The notes beneath the pieces were generated by a model that saw only the letters and a list, made by a program, of their open reading frames with translations, had not been told where the DNA came from and searched no databases. This document shows, piece by piece, positions 24,312 to 34,600 of a stretch of 64,000 bases of DNA. Each line of letters begins with the position of its first letter. Positions within the stretch are counted from its first letter, which is position 1. Both the position numbers and the translations under genes were made by a program. Source of the stretch: Clostridiales bacterium (GTDB lineage: Bacteria; Bacillota; Clostridia; Oscillospirales; CAG-272); NCBI GenBank assembly GCA_022793655.1, contig JAAWDG010000010.1:1-64000 (forward strand), written 5' to 3'.

Positions 24312-25237
24312 TTTCTGCCCTCCAAAGAAAGCCCTAAAAGCTTCATAATCAATGCCATACGAATATACTTTCCGTTTTTAGCCTGTCTGAAATACGCGGC
24401 TCTTGGATCTTCGTCTACCTCGACCGAAATTTCATTCACTCTTGGCAAAGGATGCAACACGCGCAGTCCAGACCCTGCTAATGCCATTTTTTCTTTTGTA
24501 AGCACATAGCTGTCTTTGAGCCTAATATAATCCTGTTCGTTGAAAAACCGTTCTCTTTGCACACGAGTCATATAAAGCACATCCAAGCTCGGCAAAGCGC
24601 TTTCTAAATTGGTTGTTTCTTCAAAGTCAAGCCCTTTTTTGATCAGTAGTTCTTTACGCAGATATTCCGGCACACGCAGTTCCTCTGGCGAAATAAGAAC
24701 AAATTTAATATTTTGATAACGCGCCATCGCATGAAGAAGAGAATGCACCGTGCGGCCGAATTTCAAATCGCCGCAGCAGCCAATGGTAAGATCATCCAAT
24801 CGGCCAAACTCCTTATGAATTGTCAATAGATCTGTTAGCGTTTGGGTAGGATGATTATGTCCCCCATCACCAGCATTGATCAAAGGCACCTCGCTATACA
24901 TAGAGGCCACTAATGGCGCCCCTTCTTTGGGATGGCGCATAGCAATAATATCCGCATAAGCGCTGACAACTCGAACTGTATCGGCAACACTCTCTCCTTT
25001 AGCGGCCGACGAACTAGCCGCCTCTGAGAAACCAAGCACATGCCCGCCCAACTCATACATAGCGGCTTCAAAACTAAGTCTTGTTCGAGTAGAAGGCTCA
25101 AAAAAAAGCGTAGCCAATTTTTTATTCCGACATACCTGCGCATAGGCGGACGGCTCTTCCATGATTTCTTTTGCTGTGTTTATTAAATCTTCAATTTCGT
25201 TTGGCGTCAGATCCAGCACATCAATTAAATGTTTCAT
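24308..25237 (-). CDS. pyrB: Aspartate carbamoyltransferase catalytic chain
   Basis: Makes carbamoyl-aspartate, the first committed pyrimidine step. The carbamoyl-phosphate motif [15 protein letters not shown] is clear, as are [11 protein letters not shown], the [13 protein letters not shown] region and [11 protein letters not shown] near the end. The start at 25237 ([14 protein letters not shown]) is chosen because GGAG lies eight bases upstream; this gives the usual 309 residues. Coupled to pyrI by ATGA. Confidence 0.95.
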   Translation of the reverse strand: MKHLIDVLDLTPNEIEDLINTAKEIMEEPSAYAQVCRNKKLATLFFEPSTRTRLSFEAAMYELGGHVLGFSEAASSSAAKGESVADTVRVVSAYADIIAMRHPKEGAPLVASMYSEVPLINAGDGGHNHPTQTLTDLLTIHKEFGRLDDLTIGCCGDLKFGRTVHSLLHAMARYQNIKFVLISPEELRVPEYLRKELLIKKGLDFEETTNLESALPSLDVLYMTRVQRERFFNEQDYIRLKDSYVLTKEKMALAGSGLRVLHPLPRVNEISVEVDEDPRAAYFRQAKNGKYIRMALIMKLLGLSLEGRK

Positions 25238-25383
25238 TCTATTCTCCATTTTCTGCGGCGATATCAGCCCCAACGAATCGCTTATCATCCGCTACCTACT
25301 GTATTTGATTACTTCTTTCAAAATAAAGCCGCTTACACTTTTATCTTAAACAACCGTTCTATTAAACAAATACTGTACTACCG

Positions 25384-26016
25384 TTATTGGCTGATCCAAC
25401 TTTCATCCGACGGATTGTCGCGAAATTTCTTTAAACGCTCCACATCCTCTGGTTTTATATACCCGGTTTCGGCCGCTACTTCAGCAATGACATCAAAACA
25501 AGTCAGCGAAACATTGCGCACACCTTCACTCTCCAATGCATGTAATCCCTTTTGCATGCCATAGGTAAAAATGCTCACAATGCCAAGAACCTCGGCCCCT
25601 GCTTCTCTTAATACACGCACCACTTCAATAACCGAACCGCCAGTCGAAATTAAATCTTCTACCACAACCACTTTTGTGCCTGGAGCCATCCGCCCTTCAA
25701 TCTGATTTTGCCGACCGTGGTCTTTGGCACCGGATCGTACATAGCCCATCGGCAAGCCTAAACGATGCGCTGCAATAGCGGCATGAGGAATGCCGGCGGT
25801 GCTGGTTCCCATCAGCATTTCACAGTCTTTGTATTCCCGCGTTACTGTATCGGCAATTGCCTTTTCAACTAAATCACGTTCTGCCGGTGACGACAAGATC
25901 AATCTGTTATCACAATAAACTGGGCTTTTAATACCACTGGCCCATGTAAAAGGTTCATCTGGTCTAAAAAATACAGCACCTATAGCAAGAAGCGCTTTCG
26001 CAATCATTTTTTCCAT
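25384..26016 (-). CDS. pyrE: Orotate phosphoribosyltransferase
   Basis: Converts orotate and PRPP to OMP. The PRPP loop VVVVEDLISTGGS lies near residues 118-130, and the start region (FFRPDEPFTWASGIKSPVYC) is that of PyrE. 210 residues is normal. Its end is about 150 bases from pyrB; that gap shows no clear terminator, so one transcript is likely. Confidence 0.95.
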   Translation of the reverse strand: MEKMIAKALLAIGAVFFRPDEPFTWASGIKSPVYCDNRLILSSPAERDLVEKAIADTVTREYKDCEMLMGTSTAGIPHAAIAAHRLGLPMGYVRSGAKDHGRQNQIEGRMAPGTKVVVVEDLISTGGSVIEVVRVLREAGAEVLGIVSIFTYGMQKGLHALESEGVRNVSLTCFDVIAEVAAETGYIKPEDVERLKKFRDNPSDESWISQ

Positions 26017-26085
26017 TTATCTTCATCCTCTTCTCAAACAATTTGATATTTTATATAAACATCTTTCGTTTTTAGCCGCATATGA

Positions 26086-26784
26086 TTAGCCAACAAAGTC
26101 AGCCACACAACGCTCGTAAGCAGCTATGGGATCTGCGGCCGCCGTAATAGGCCGGCCCACCACAATATAGTCGCTGCCTATCTTTTTAGCGTCTGCCGGC
26201 GAAGTAACACGCGCTTGATCTCCCTTTTCCCCTTCCGGAAAACGAACGCCAGGCGTTACCGTTAAAAATTGATGGCCGCAGACCTTATGCACTTGTCCTG
26301 CCTCAAGGGGTGAACAAACGACACCGTCCAAACCCGCCTCTTTCGCACATATTGCATAATGCTGTACCACTTCTTCCAAAGGACGATCAATCAACAAATC
26401 ATGACGCATGCGTTCTTCATTGGTCGAGGTGAGCTGTGTCACAGCAATCAATAGCGGCCGGCTGCCGTCTGGTCTGGTCAGCCCCTCAAGCGCCGCCTCC
26501 ATCATCGCTTTTGTTCCGCCTGCATGCAAGTTGCACATATCAATGTCTAAATTTGACAACACCCGCATTGCCTTCATCACCGTGTTTGGGATATCATGCA
26601 ATTTCAAATCCAGAAAAATAGGATGCCCCTTTTCTTTTATTTTTTTAACCATGTCCGGTCCGGCACTGTAAAAAAGTTCCATTCCTATTTTGACATAAGG
26701 CTTTCGCCCCGTAAAATGAGACAAAAAATCAAGACATTCCCCTGCCGATGAAAAATCGCAGGCAATAATGACATCTTTACCCAT
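26086..26784 (-). CDS. pyrF: Orotidine 5'-phosphate decarboxylase
   Basis: Final step to UMP. The catalytic array K..D..K..D is in FLDLKLHDIPNTVMKAM, and the phosphate-binding end (DYIVVGRPITAAADP) is intact. 232 residues fits the short bacterial form. Its ATG lies inside the end of pyrD, with GGAGGGG as ribosome binding site. Confidence 0.95.
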   Translation of the reverse strand: MGKDVIIACDFSSAGECLDFLSHFTGRKPYVKIGMELFYSAGPDMVKKIKEKGHPIFLDLKLHDIPNTVMKAMRVLSNLDIDMCNLHAGGTKAMMEAALEGLTRPDGSRPLLIAVTQLTSTNEERMRHDLLIDRPLEEVVQHYAICAKEAGLDGVVCSPLEAGQVHKVCGHQFLTVTPGVRFPEGEKGDQARVTSPADAKKIGSDYIVVGRPITAAADPIAAYERCVADFVG

Positions 26785-27694
26785 GATGCGCCCCTCCTAT
26801 AATCTCCTCTAAATTTTCAATTCTATATTTTGCCATCGCGGCCGGCAAAGCCTCAATGATTTCTTTACATGCATAAGGATTTACCAAATTGGCCGCACCG
26901 ATTTGAACGGCAGAAGCACCAGCCAACATCATTTCAATCACATCACTTGCACTTTGCACCCCTCCCATACCAATAATAGGAATCTGCACTGCTTCATAAA
27001 CCTGATAGACCATGCGCAAAGCGACTGGAAAAATCGCCGGTCCCGAAAAACCACCCATGGTATTAGCAATGGCGGAACGCCTGGTTTTCAAATCAATTCG
27101 CATGCCCATTAACGTATTAATTAATGAGAGACCGTCCGCGCCAGCCTCTTCACATGCTTTGGCAATTTCAGTGATATCCGTTACATTGGGCGTCAATTTA
27201 ATGAAAACAGGTTTTTTCGTGACCGCCTTTACCGCTTTTGTTACTTGTGCAGCGCTCTTAGCTGTAGTACCAAAACTCATGCCGCCGCCATGTACATTCG
27301 GACAACTCACATTGATCTCAAGAATACCCACTTGCTCCTCTTGATCCATCTTTTCGCTGCAATATACATAATCCTCTAGCGAAAAGCCGCTGATATTTGC
27401 AATGACCTTTTTTTGATAACATTTTTTAAGCTTAGGCAGTTCTTCGTCAATGACTGTCTGCACACCTGGATTTTGCAGCCCCACCGAATTAATGAGCCCC
27501 GCCGTACATTCTGCAATACGCGGTAATGGATTGCCATAGCGCGCTTCTCTCGTCGTTCCTTTTAGTGACAAGCTGCCTAACAAATTAATGTCATACAAAT
27601 CGGCAAATTCATAACCAAAACCAAATGTACCGCTGGCTGGAATTATTGGATTCTCTAACTCCCATCCGCTAATACAAACCTTTGTATTCACCAT
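26777..27694 (-). CDS. pyrD: Dihydroorotate dehydrogenase, class 1B catalytic subunit
   Basis: The start at 27694 (MVNTKVCISG) overlaps the end of pyrK and gives 305 residues, the normal length. The active-site loop ending in NVSCPNVHGGGMSFG carries the catalytic Cys of class 1 enzymes. FMN-binding segments (IIGMGGVQSASD) follow. The adjacent pyrK shows it is the NAD-linked 1B form, a heterotetramer suited to anaerobic cells. Confidence 0.94.
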   Translation of the reverse strand: MVNTKVCISGWELENPIIPASGTFGFGYEFADLYDINLLGSLSLKGTTREARYGNPLPRIAECTAGLINSVGLQNPGVQTVIDEELPKLKKCYQKKVIANISGFSLEDYVYCSEKMDQEEQVGILEINVSCPNVHGGGMSFGTTAKSAAQVTKAVKAVTKKPVFIKLTPNVTDITEIAKACEEAGADGLSLINTLMGMRIDLKTRRSAIANTMGGFSGPAIFPVALRMVYQVYEAVQIPIIGMGGVQSASDVIEMMLAGASAVQIGAANLVNPYACKEIIEALPAAMAKYRIENLEEIIGGAHHG

Positions 27695-28416
27695 ACTACC
27701 TCTTCTCTTTCTAATACAGGCCCTTCTTTGCAAATTCGTTTTGCGCCCTGTTTTGTTTGGCAAGAACAGCCCATGCAGGCGCCAAACCCGCAACCCATCT
27801 TTTCTTCAAAGGAATACTGTCCACCGCCTTTAGCAATTTTCTCAATAGCCCTAAACATGGGCATGGGTCCGCAGGCGTAAAAATATGTATAATCCATTTC
27901 GGCAAGCGGATTAGTCACAAACCCTTTTCTCCCCATGCTGCCATCTGCCGTAGTCACCGTCACCTCGCAAAAACGGCTAAACTCTTCTACCAAAAACACC
28001 TCTGTAGCTGTTTGAAAACCAAGAACGGCCATAGGCTTCTTTCCCTCGTTTTTTAATTGTTTAGCCAGCGCATAAAGCGGGGGCACTCCCACGCCGCCGC
28101 CAAGAAGCACCGGTCGCTCTCCACTCTTAGCCGTATCATACCCATTGCCCAGCCCTGTTAAAGCATCCATTGTGTCGCCTGGCAATAACTGAGCCATTTT
28201 TTCGGTACCAGTACCAACGATTTTATAGATAATCTGCAATGAGTCTTTATCCCAATCGCATACAGAAATAGGTCTGCGCAAATAACAATCATTAACTTTT
28301 AAATTTACAAACTGCCCAGGACGCGTAATCGCGCCGGTATCACCGAGCAAAGTCATTTGATAAATTTTGTCGGCTATTTGTTTATTTTCTTTAATTTCAT
28401 AGACTACATTTTTCAT
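27688..28416 (-). CDS. pyrK: Dihydroorotate dehydrogenase electron transfer subunit
   Basis: FAD-binding motif RRPISVCDW and NAD-binding segment LLGGGVGVPPLYALA precede the [2Fe-2S] cluster motif CGFGACMGCSCQTKQ with a later Cys in RICKEG. It passes electrons from PyrD to NAD. It overlaps both pyrC and pyrD, so the three are translationally coupled. Confidence 0.94.
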   Translation of the reverse strand: MKNVVYEIKENKQIADKIYQMTLLGDTGAITRPGQFVNLKVNDCYLRRPISVCDWDKDSLQIIYKIVGTGTEKMAQLLPGDTMDALTGLGNGYDTAKSGERPVLLGGGVGVPPLYALAKQLKNEGKKPMAVLGFQTATEVFLVEEFSRFCEVTVTTADGSMGRKGFVTNPLAEMDYTYFYACGPMPMFRAIEKIAKGGGQYSFEEKMGCGFGACMGCSCQTKQGAKRICKEGPVLEREEVVW

Positions 28417-29650
28417 AGACTACCTTCCCTTCCATGACAGTCAGCAAACATTCTCCATACACTCGTTTCCCAGCAAAAGGCGTGGCTTTTCCCTTGGAAA
28501 GAAACATAGATGGATCAATCGTATATTCTTTTGAAAGATCAAAAACCGTAAATGTTGCTTTTTCGCCGACAACCGGATCTTGACCAATACCAAACCTTTT
28601 TTTAGGATTTTCATAGAGCAGTTCAATCAATTTTTCAAGCGTGATCACACCTGCTTTGACAAGTTCGGTATAACAAACCGCAAAAGCAGTCTCGAGTCCA
28701 GAAATCCCCATTAAACTGCCTTTTAACCCTTTTGTTTTCTCTTCCTCGGCATGGGGCGCATGATCGGTAGCAATCATGTCAACGGTCCCATCCTGAATCC
28801 CTTCAATGAGCGCCTGCTTGTCCGCTGCAGCACGCAAAGGCGGGTTCATTTTAAAACGTCCTTCCTCTTTGAGGTCAGCGTCACAAAGAGTTAAATAATG
28901 CGGCGCCGTCTCACAAGTAACCGATATCCCCTGCCTTTTCGCCTCTCGAATAAGCTGCACGCTTTCTTTGGCCGAAACATGACATACATGATAGGCGCAG
29001 CCTGTTTCGCGTGCCAACACAAGATCTCTCTTAATCGGTCCCCATTCTGATTCAGAAGGAATGCCAAGATGGCCATGGCAAGCAGCGTATTCCCCCTCAT
29101 GAACATACCCTCCGTGCAGGAGACTTTCATCTTCACAATGGGCACACAAAACCTTGTCTAAAGCGGCTATACGCTGCATCGCTTCTTTCATAAGATCAGA
29201 GCGTTGCACCCCTTTTCCATCATCAGAAAAAGCAATGACATGAGGGGCCAGTTCCTCCAATGCAGCTATTTTCTCGCCCTTTTCCCCTACAGTAAGCGCA
29301 CCATAGGGATGCACCTGTACAAGTGCGTCCCGTTCAATCAAAACCTGTTGTTCCCTCAAATGAGATAAGCAATCTGGAACGGGATTCAGATTTGGCATCG
29401 CACAAAGATGTACATAACCACCACGCGCACCGGCCGCACTGCCCGAAGCAATCGTTTCCTTATAAGAAAAACCCGGCTCACGCAGATGAACATGTACATC
29501 TGCGAAACCGGGAAAAATATATACATTTTCTAAAGTAATGGAAACTGCACCTTTGAAAGAAGAAAAAAGAATACCGTCTGAGAAAAAATAATCTCCCTTT
29601 ACAAACTGGCCGTGCTGATAAAAATAAGCATCTTTTAAATAATAGGTCAT
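28397..29650 (-). CDS. pyrC: Dihydroorotase
   Basis: Zinc motif HVHLREPG at the start of the barrel and ATDHAPH near the end mark the class I dihydroorotase/amidohydrolase. 417 residues is usual. It is the first gene of the pyr operon, starting only about 30 bases from the predicted transcription start, with AAAAAGGAATTTGCA before the ATG. Confidence 0.94.
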   Translation of the reverse strand: MTYYLKDAYFYQHGQFVKGDYFFSDGILFSSFKGAVSITLENVYIFPGFADVHVHLREPGFSYKETIASGSAAGARGGYVHLCAMPNLNPVPDCLSHLREQQVLIERDALVQVHPYGALTVGEKGEKIAALEELAPHVIAFSDDGKGVQRSDLMKEAMQRIAALDKVLCAHCEDESLLHGGYVHEGEYAACHGHLGIPSESEWGPIKRDLVLARETGCAYHVCHVSAKESVQLIREAKRQGISVTCETAPHYLTLCDADLKEEGRFKMNPPLRAAADKQALIEGIQDGTVDMIATDHAPHAEEEKTKGLKGSLMGISGLETAFAVCYTELVKAGVITLEKLIELLYENPKKRFGIGQDPVVGEKATFTVFDLSKEYTIDPSMFLSKGKATPFAGKRVYGECLLTVMEGKVVYEKCSL

Positions 29651-29685
29651 TGCAAATTCCTTTTTACTCTTCCATAATTTTTTCT

Positions 29686-29714
29686 ATTATACCTCACGGG
29701 CTTGCCCTTGTCAA
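29686..29714 (-). promoter_or_regulatory. Consensus promoter of the pyr operon
   Basis: Read leftward: TTGACA (29709-29714), a 17-bp spacer, TATAAT (29686-29691), a perfect match in all three elements. The spacer holds the inverted repeat GGGC-AA-GCCC. The leader to the pyrC ATG is about 30 bases, too short for a PyrR-type attenuator. Confidence 0.85.
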
Positions 29715-29777
29715 GTCTCAAATTCTCTTTATTTTATAAAAAATCAGTTTCTTAATTTTTATTACAAACAGTCCAGA

Positions 29778-30287
29778 TTATATACCAAATGCTTCATCAT
29801 ATTCGATAAATCCATTGAATATATCGGCGTGTTCGTTAAAACATATAGCCATAAAATTTTCATCTTCTACCGGAAAAGGCGCTTTAATACCATATGTGCT
29901 TGCCGGAATATAGCCAGCTTTAGTATAATACATTGCATGCCCTAAAACAACAGAATACCTATACCCCAGTTCGTACGCTATGTTATGTCCATAATGTATT
30001 AACGACAACCCTATGCCCCTGTTTTGATATTCAGGTAAAACGGAAAGCGGCGCCAATGCAAGCACTTTGACATCGTTAACAAACGCCTTTGTAAAAAGAA
30101 TATGCCCTACAATCTGATTATCATCAACCGCAACAAGTGACAACTCCGGAATAAATGATTTGCTGTTTCGTAATGCAATAACTAAATCCTGTTCAGTTCC
30201 CTCACTATGTTCGGCACTTTTGAATGCTTCTTTTACAACTCGATAAACCGCATCGTAATCTACCGGCTGTTCCTGTCTTATATTCAA
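29778..30287 (-). CDS. GNAT-family N-acetyltransferase, YhbS-like (169 aa)
   Basis: A TTG at 30287 is chosen as start: GGAGGGG lies seven bases upstream and the product begins MNIRQEQPVDYDAVYRVVKE, the usual start of this group. The acetyl-CoA motif is in LAPLSVLPEYQNRGIGLSLI, and VVLGHAMYYTKAGYIPAS follows, as in YhbS-type acetyltransferases. The substrate cannot be told. It lies upstream of the pyr promoter and is not part of that operon. Confidence 0.75.
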   Translation of the reverse strand: MNIRQEQPVDYDAVYRVVKEAFKSAEHSEGTEQDLVIALRNSKSFIPELSLVAVDDNQIVGHILFTKAFVNDVKVLALAPLSVLPEYQNRGIGLSLIHYGHNIAYELGYRYSVVLGHAMYYTKAGYIPASTYGIKAPFPVEDENFMAICFNEHADIFNGFIEYDEAFGI

Positions 30288-30426
30288 AACAGTCCCCTCC
30301 ATCATTTATAATTAGCCGATCTGATAAAATCACCACAATTGTCACTTCAAATCTGCAACCGGCGCTCAATTTGATATGAAGACAAAATACATTCAAAAAA
30401 GGCGAGCTATTACAGTTTATTTGCAT

Positions 30427-31509
30427 TTACTGAGCACAAGCCGCGTAGTAATCCTGCATGACCTGGTCTACCCTTTCAAACACCTGATTGATGCACTCCT
30501 CATGACCATATACCTGCGAAAGCGGCACAGTAGACATGGCCACCACTACATAGGCATTCTCTCCACGCACTACAATCCCTGCATCGTGATATCCATATTC
30601 ATCCGAGCCGGACTTATGTGCAATCACATCAGCCCCTTGCACCGATTCGCTGATTTCATTATATAGATTATTGGTTAATTCCTGCCATAACAACTGTGAT
30701 TCAGGGGAACCGGTTTCTTTATAGGCCCAAATTTCCTGCCAGATCAGCCCTAAATCCAAAGGACGCATATAGGTCCACAATTCTTGCCTTTCCTCAAGAG
30801 GAATGCCCAGTTCTTCTGCCAAAATAACATAATCACCAGAACCCAACAACCTCCAAAGGGCTTTATACGCCGCATTGTCACTATTATAAAGCAGATAATG
30901 AAGCAGTTCACGAATCGTATAGGAACGATATCCATTCCGTATGAGTGTACCCGCCCCCGGCATATAATCGGACCCATCGTAAAAATAAGTATCTGTCAGA
31001 CGCAAACACGGTTCATCAGACGCTGCCAATCGATTTTTCTCTAACTTTTTATACCACACAAGTGCAAAGCCTGCCTTGCGTGTACAAGCTGGGCTAAAAT
31101 ACTGATCAGCTGCATAACCAAAGGACATTTGCGTCTTGAGATCTAATACGTAAAAAGCCGTTTTATAATAACGATACCTGTCTTCCATAATCCAAAGAAG
31201 CGCCTGTTCATCATCCGGCAAAAGAGAGTAATCAGAATGATTCACTGTTACTGCGTTCGGTAAAAAAACATCATAACGATTTTCAATAGGTTCTTGATTC
31301 TCCACCCCATCGGTATTTGACGATGGATTAGAGATTTCACCAAAAACCGGCTGTGCATCCGTTAAATCTGTATTTTGCTCAAAGTCTATCAAAAATTCGC
31401 CAGTTATCGCTCTATTCACCGCACCAATCATAGAGAAATCTTTTTGCTGTTTGCAACCAACCAACAACAAAAAGCCACATAAGGTTAACACGAAAGCTTG
31501 TTGTTTCAT
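30427..31509 (-). CDS. Class A beta-lactamase-like lipoprotein with Cys at the nucleophile position (360 aa)
   Basis: The start at 31509 (MKQQAFVLTLCGFLLLVGC) gives a signal peptide with lipobox LLVGC, so the protein should be anchored outside the membrane. Residues 140-340 follow the class A beta-lactamase/serine hydrolase order. The nucleophile motif is PACTRK at 140-145 (usual PASTxK), SDN is at 210-212 and HKSG stands for KTG. Residue 142 is Cys (TGT) where the family has Ser. Substrate is unknown; relatives in Clostridia are annotated as serine hydrolases. It lies downstream of purL after a large palindrome. Confidence 0.7.
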   Translation of the reverse strand: MKQQAFVLTLCGFLLLVGCKQQKDFSMIGAVNRAITGEFLIDFEQNTDLTDAQPVFGEISNPSSNTDGVENQEPIENRYDVFLPNAVTVNHSDYSLLPDDEQALLWIMEDRYRYYKTAFYVLDLKTQMSFGYAADQYFSPACTRKAGFALVWYKKLEKNRLAASDEPCLRLTDTYFYDGSDYMPGAGTLIRNGYRSYTIRELLHYLLYNSDNAAYKALWRLLGSGDYVILAEELGIPLEERQELWTYMRPLDLGLIWQEIWAYKETGSPESQLLWQELTNNLYNEISESVQGADVIAHKSGSDEYGYHDAGIVVRGENAYVVVAMSTVPLSQVYGHEECINQVFERVDQVMQDYYAACAQ

Positions 31510-31538
31510 CGCAGATCCTTTCAAAAAGTCCAATCCTC

Positions 31539-31571
31539 CAGCAGTAACGCCGTTTAACGGCGTTACTGCTG
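31539..31571. repeat. Perfect 33-bp palindrome between purL and the lipoprotein gene
   Basis: Two 16-bp arms (CAGCAGTAACGCCGTT and its complement) surround a single central T. No T run follows on either side, so it is not a standard terminator. It could be a processing hairpin, a protein-binding site or a small mobile palindrome. Confidence 0.8.
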
Positions 31572-31661
31572 CCTCTGTGTTTGTCATTCAAAACAAAATT
31601 CCTATTGGTTCCCACACTGCGCCCTATAAATCAGTCTTCTTAATTCAATTGTATAATACTG

Positions 31662-34600
31662 TCATCCCTTAAAATACTTCACTGCCGATTCAAAAAGTTT
31701 CATATCATAAAGTCCTGGTACATTTTTATATAATCCCTTGCCAATACGCTCCGAATGGCCCATTTTACCGAACACTCGTCCATCGGGTGAGGTAATGCCC
31801 TCTATCGCACAGACTGAATTATTAGGATTAAAATGAACATCATCGGTAACAGCGCCGGCAAGATCTACATACTGCGTAGCAATCTGCCCGCCCGCGGCTA
31901 ATTTTTGAACCCACTCGTCAGAGCAAAGGAATCGACCTTCTCCATGCGAAATCGGCACAGTGAAGATGTCTCCTGGCTGAACGCCCGAAAGCCACGGAGA
32001 AAGGTTGGAAGCTACGCGGGTTCTCACTAAACGCGATTGGTGACGGCCAATCGTATTAAACGTTAGTGTGGGCGCCCGTTCGTCTGCCTCTCGAATCTCA
32101 CCGAATGGAACAAGCCCTAACTTAATTAACGCCTGAAATCCGTTACAGATGCCCGCCATCAAACCATCTCGGTTCTTGAGCAATTCATGCACCTGCTCTT
32201 TAATTGCCTCATTGCGGAAAAAAGCAGTAATAAATTTACCAGAGCCATCCGGTTCATCACCGCCTGAAAATCCACCGGGAACAAAGATGATTTGTGCTTG
32301 CTTGATCTTATCTGCAAAATACTGCACACTTTTAGCAACCTGTTCTTTTGTACCATTTTGAATCACAAATATTTCAGGTTCCGCACCGGCATCATAAAAA
32401 GCCTTTGCCGTGTCGTATTCACAGTTGGTTCCTGGAAATACCGGAATCAGCACTCTTGGCCTTGCGACCAAAGCTTTCGGCGTTGCTATTGTTTCTGTCT
32501 TATACATAAAGGCTTGCAGTGCACCGCTATTTTGCTCAATATTACAGGGGAAAACACTTTCTAAACGATTTTCGTATAATGAAAGCAGTGTTTCAAGAGC
32601 AATTTCCTCGCCATTCATATTGAGTGCTGCTTTTTCGGTCGTAACACCTAATAGCGTACCTGAAACTGGCTCTGTTACCTCCAAAATAAAGGAACCATAA
32701 CCATAGCCAAAGAGGGTATCCATTGACAAATTCTCAAATGCAAAACCAAAGCCATTACCAAAGCACATTTTCATAATCGCCTCGGCCACGCCGCCATATG
32801 TCGGTGTATAAGCGGCTACTACCTTCCCTTCACGCATGAGAGAGGTCACTTTGGAAAACAAAGCTAACAGACTTTCCGCTTTAGGCAAGCCATCTTCATT
32901 ATATTCCGGTGTCAAAAGTACTACCTGGTGGCCGGCGGCTTTAAATTCAGGCGATAAAATATGATCAGCCTTTTCGGTTGTAACCGCAAACGAAACTAAG
33001 GTCGGCGGCACATCTAACTGTTCAAATGAGCCAGACATAGAGTCCTTGCCCCCAATGGAAGCCACGCCTAAATCTTTTTGTGCCGCATAAGCGCCAAGCA
33101 AGGCAGCTAAGGGTTTGCCCCAGCGCCGAGGATCTTTTAACATTTTTTCAAAATACTCTTGAAAAGTCAGATAAACTTGTGTAAAAGAAGCGCCCGTCGC
33201 CACACACTTGGCAATCGACTCAACGACCGCTAAATACGCACCATGATAAGGACTCTTTTCCATAATAAATGGATTGTAGCCCCAAGCCATCACCGAGCAG
33301 TCTTGCGTATGCCCTTTTTCTACTGAAATTTTATTTACCATCGCCTGAATCGGCGTGAGCTGATAACGGCCACCAAACGGCATCAGCACAGTCCCGGCAC
33401 CGATAGTAGAATCGAACCGTTCCGAAAGTCCCCGCTTGGAACATACATTCAAATCAGCTGCTAACACTTGATAACCGGCAATAAAATCGGTTGGCAATTC
33501 TTTATGATAATCGCCCTGCGCCCCTGCTACCACATGAATATGCTTTTCAGCCCCATTTGAATTCAAAAAATCGCGTGAAAGATCAACGATAGTTTCGCCG
33601 TTCCAACTCATGCGCAAACGTGCTTCTTCTTTCACCACGGCCACAACGGTCGCCTCTAAGTTTTCCTTGGCCGCTAACGCAAAGAAATGCTCTTTCTCTG
33701 CTGCCTCAATGACCACAGCCATTCTCTCCTGGCTCTCCGAAATGGCAAGTTCTGTACCATCAAGTCCTTCATATTTTTTTGGCACTTGATTCAAATCAAT
33801 TTCCAAGCCATCAGCCAATTCACCAATAGCAACAGAAACGCCGCCGGCGCCAAAATCATTGCATCGTTTAATTAACTTGGATGCCTCAGGATTTCGGAAA
33901 AGGCGCTGTAATTTTCTCTCTTCCGGCGCATTACCCTTTTGTACTTCGGCACCGCAATTTTCCAAAGAATCAAGCGTGTGACTTTTCGATGAGCCGGTTG
34001 CACCGCCGCAGCCATCCCGTCCGGTGCGGCCACCCAAAAGAACCACAAGATCGCCCGGTAATGGTTTTTCGCGCCGTACATGGCTCGCCGGCACTGCCGC
34101 AACAACTGCGCCAATTTCCATACGCTTTGCCGCGTAGCCCGGATGATAAATCTCATCCACTTGCCCTGTGGCAAGACCAATCTGGTTGCCATAAGAAGAA
34201 TAACCGGCTGCCGCCGTCGTTACAATTTTACGCTGTGGCAGTTTGCCCTGCATAGTCTCGGCCACCGGCAGAGTTGGATCAGCCGCGCCTGTAACACGCA
34301 TCGCCGCATATACATAACCCCGTCCCGATAGGGGATCGCGGATCGCACCGCCAATACAAGTAGCAGCGCCGCCAAAAGGCTCAATCTCTGTCGGGTGGTT
34401 ATGTGTTTCATTCTTAAACAGCAACAACCAATCTTGCTCCTCACCATCCACCGTTACTTTGATTTTAACTGTACAAGCATTGATTTCTTCTGATTCATCT
34501 AAATGGGCAAGCCGTCCTTCGCTCTTTAAATATTTAGCTGCGATCGTTGCAAGATCCATCAAGGTGACAGGACCCTGTCGGCCCACTAATTTGCGCACCG

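Noticed and set aside
28891-29145. Antisense and alternate-frame ORFs across the pyr and pur operons
   Set aside because: They lie inside well-identified enzymes and lack ribosome binding sites or recognisable products.
29650-29760. PyrR-binding attenuator before pyrC
   Set aside because: The predicted transcript start is only about 30 bases from the start codon, which leaves no space for an anti-antiterminator and terminator.
31510-31587. N-terminal extension of the beta-lactamase-like protein (MTNTEAAVTPLNG...)
   Set aside because: The extension is encoded by the 33-bp palindrome and would bury the signal peptide; the ATG at 31509 gives a proper lipoprotein signal.
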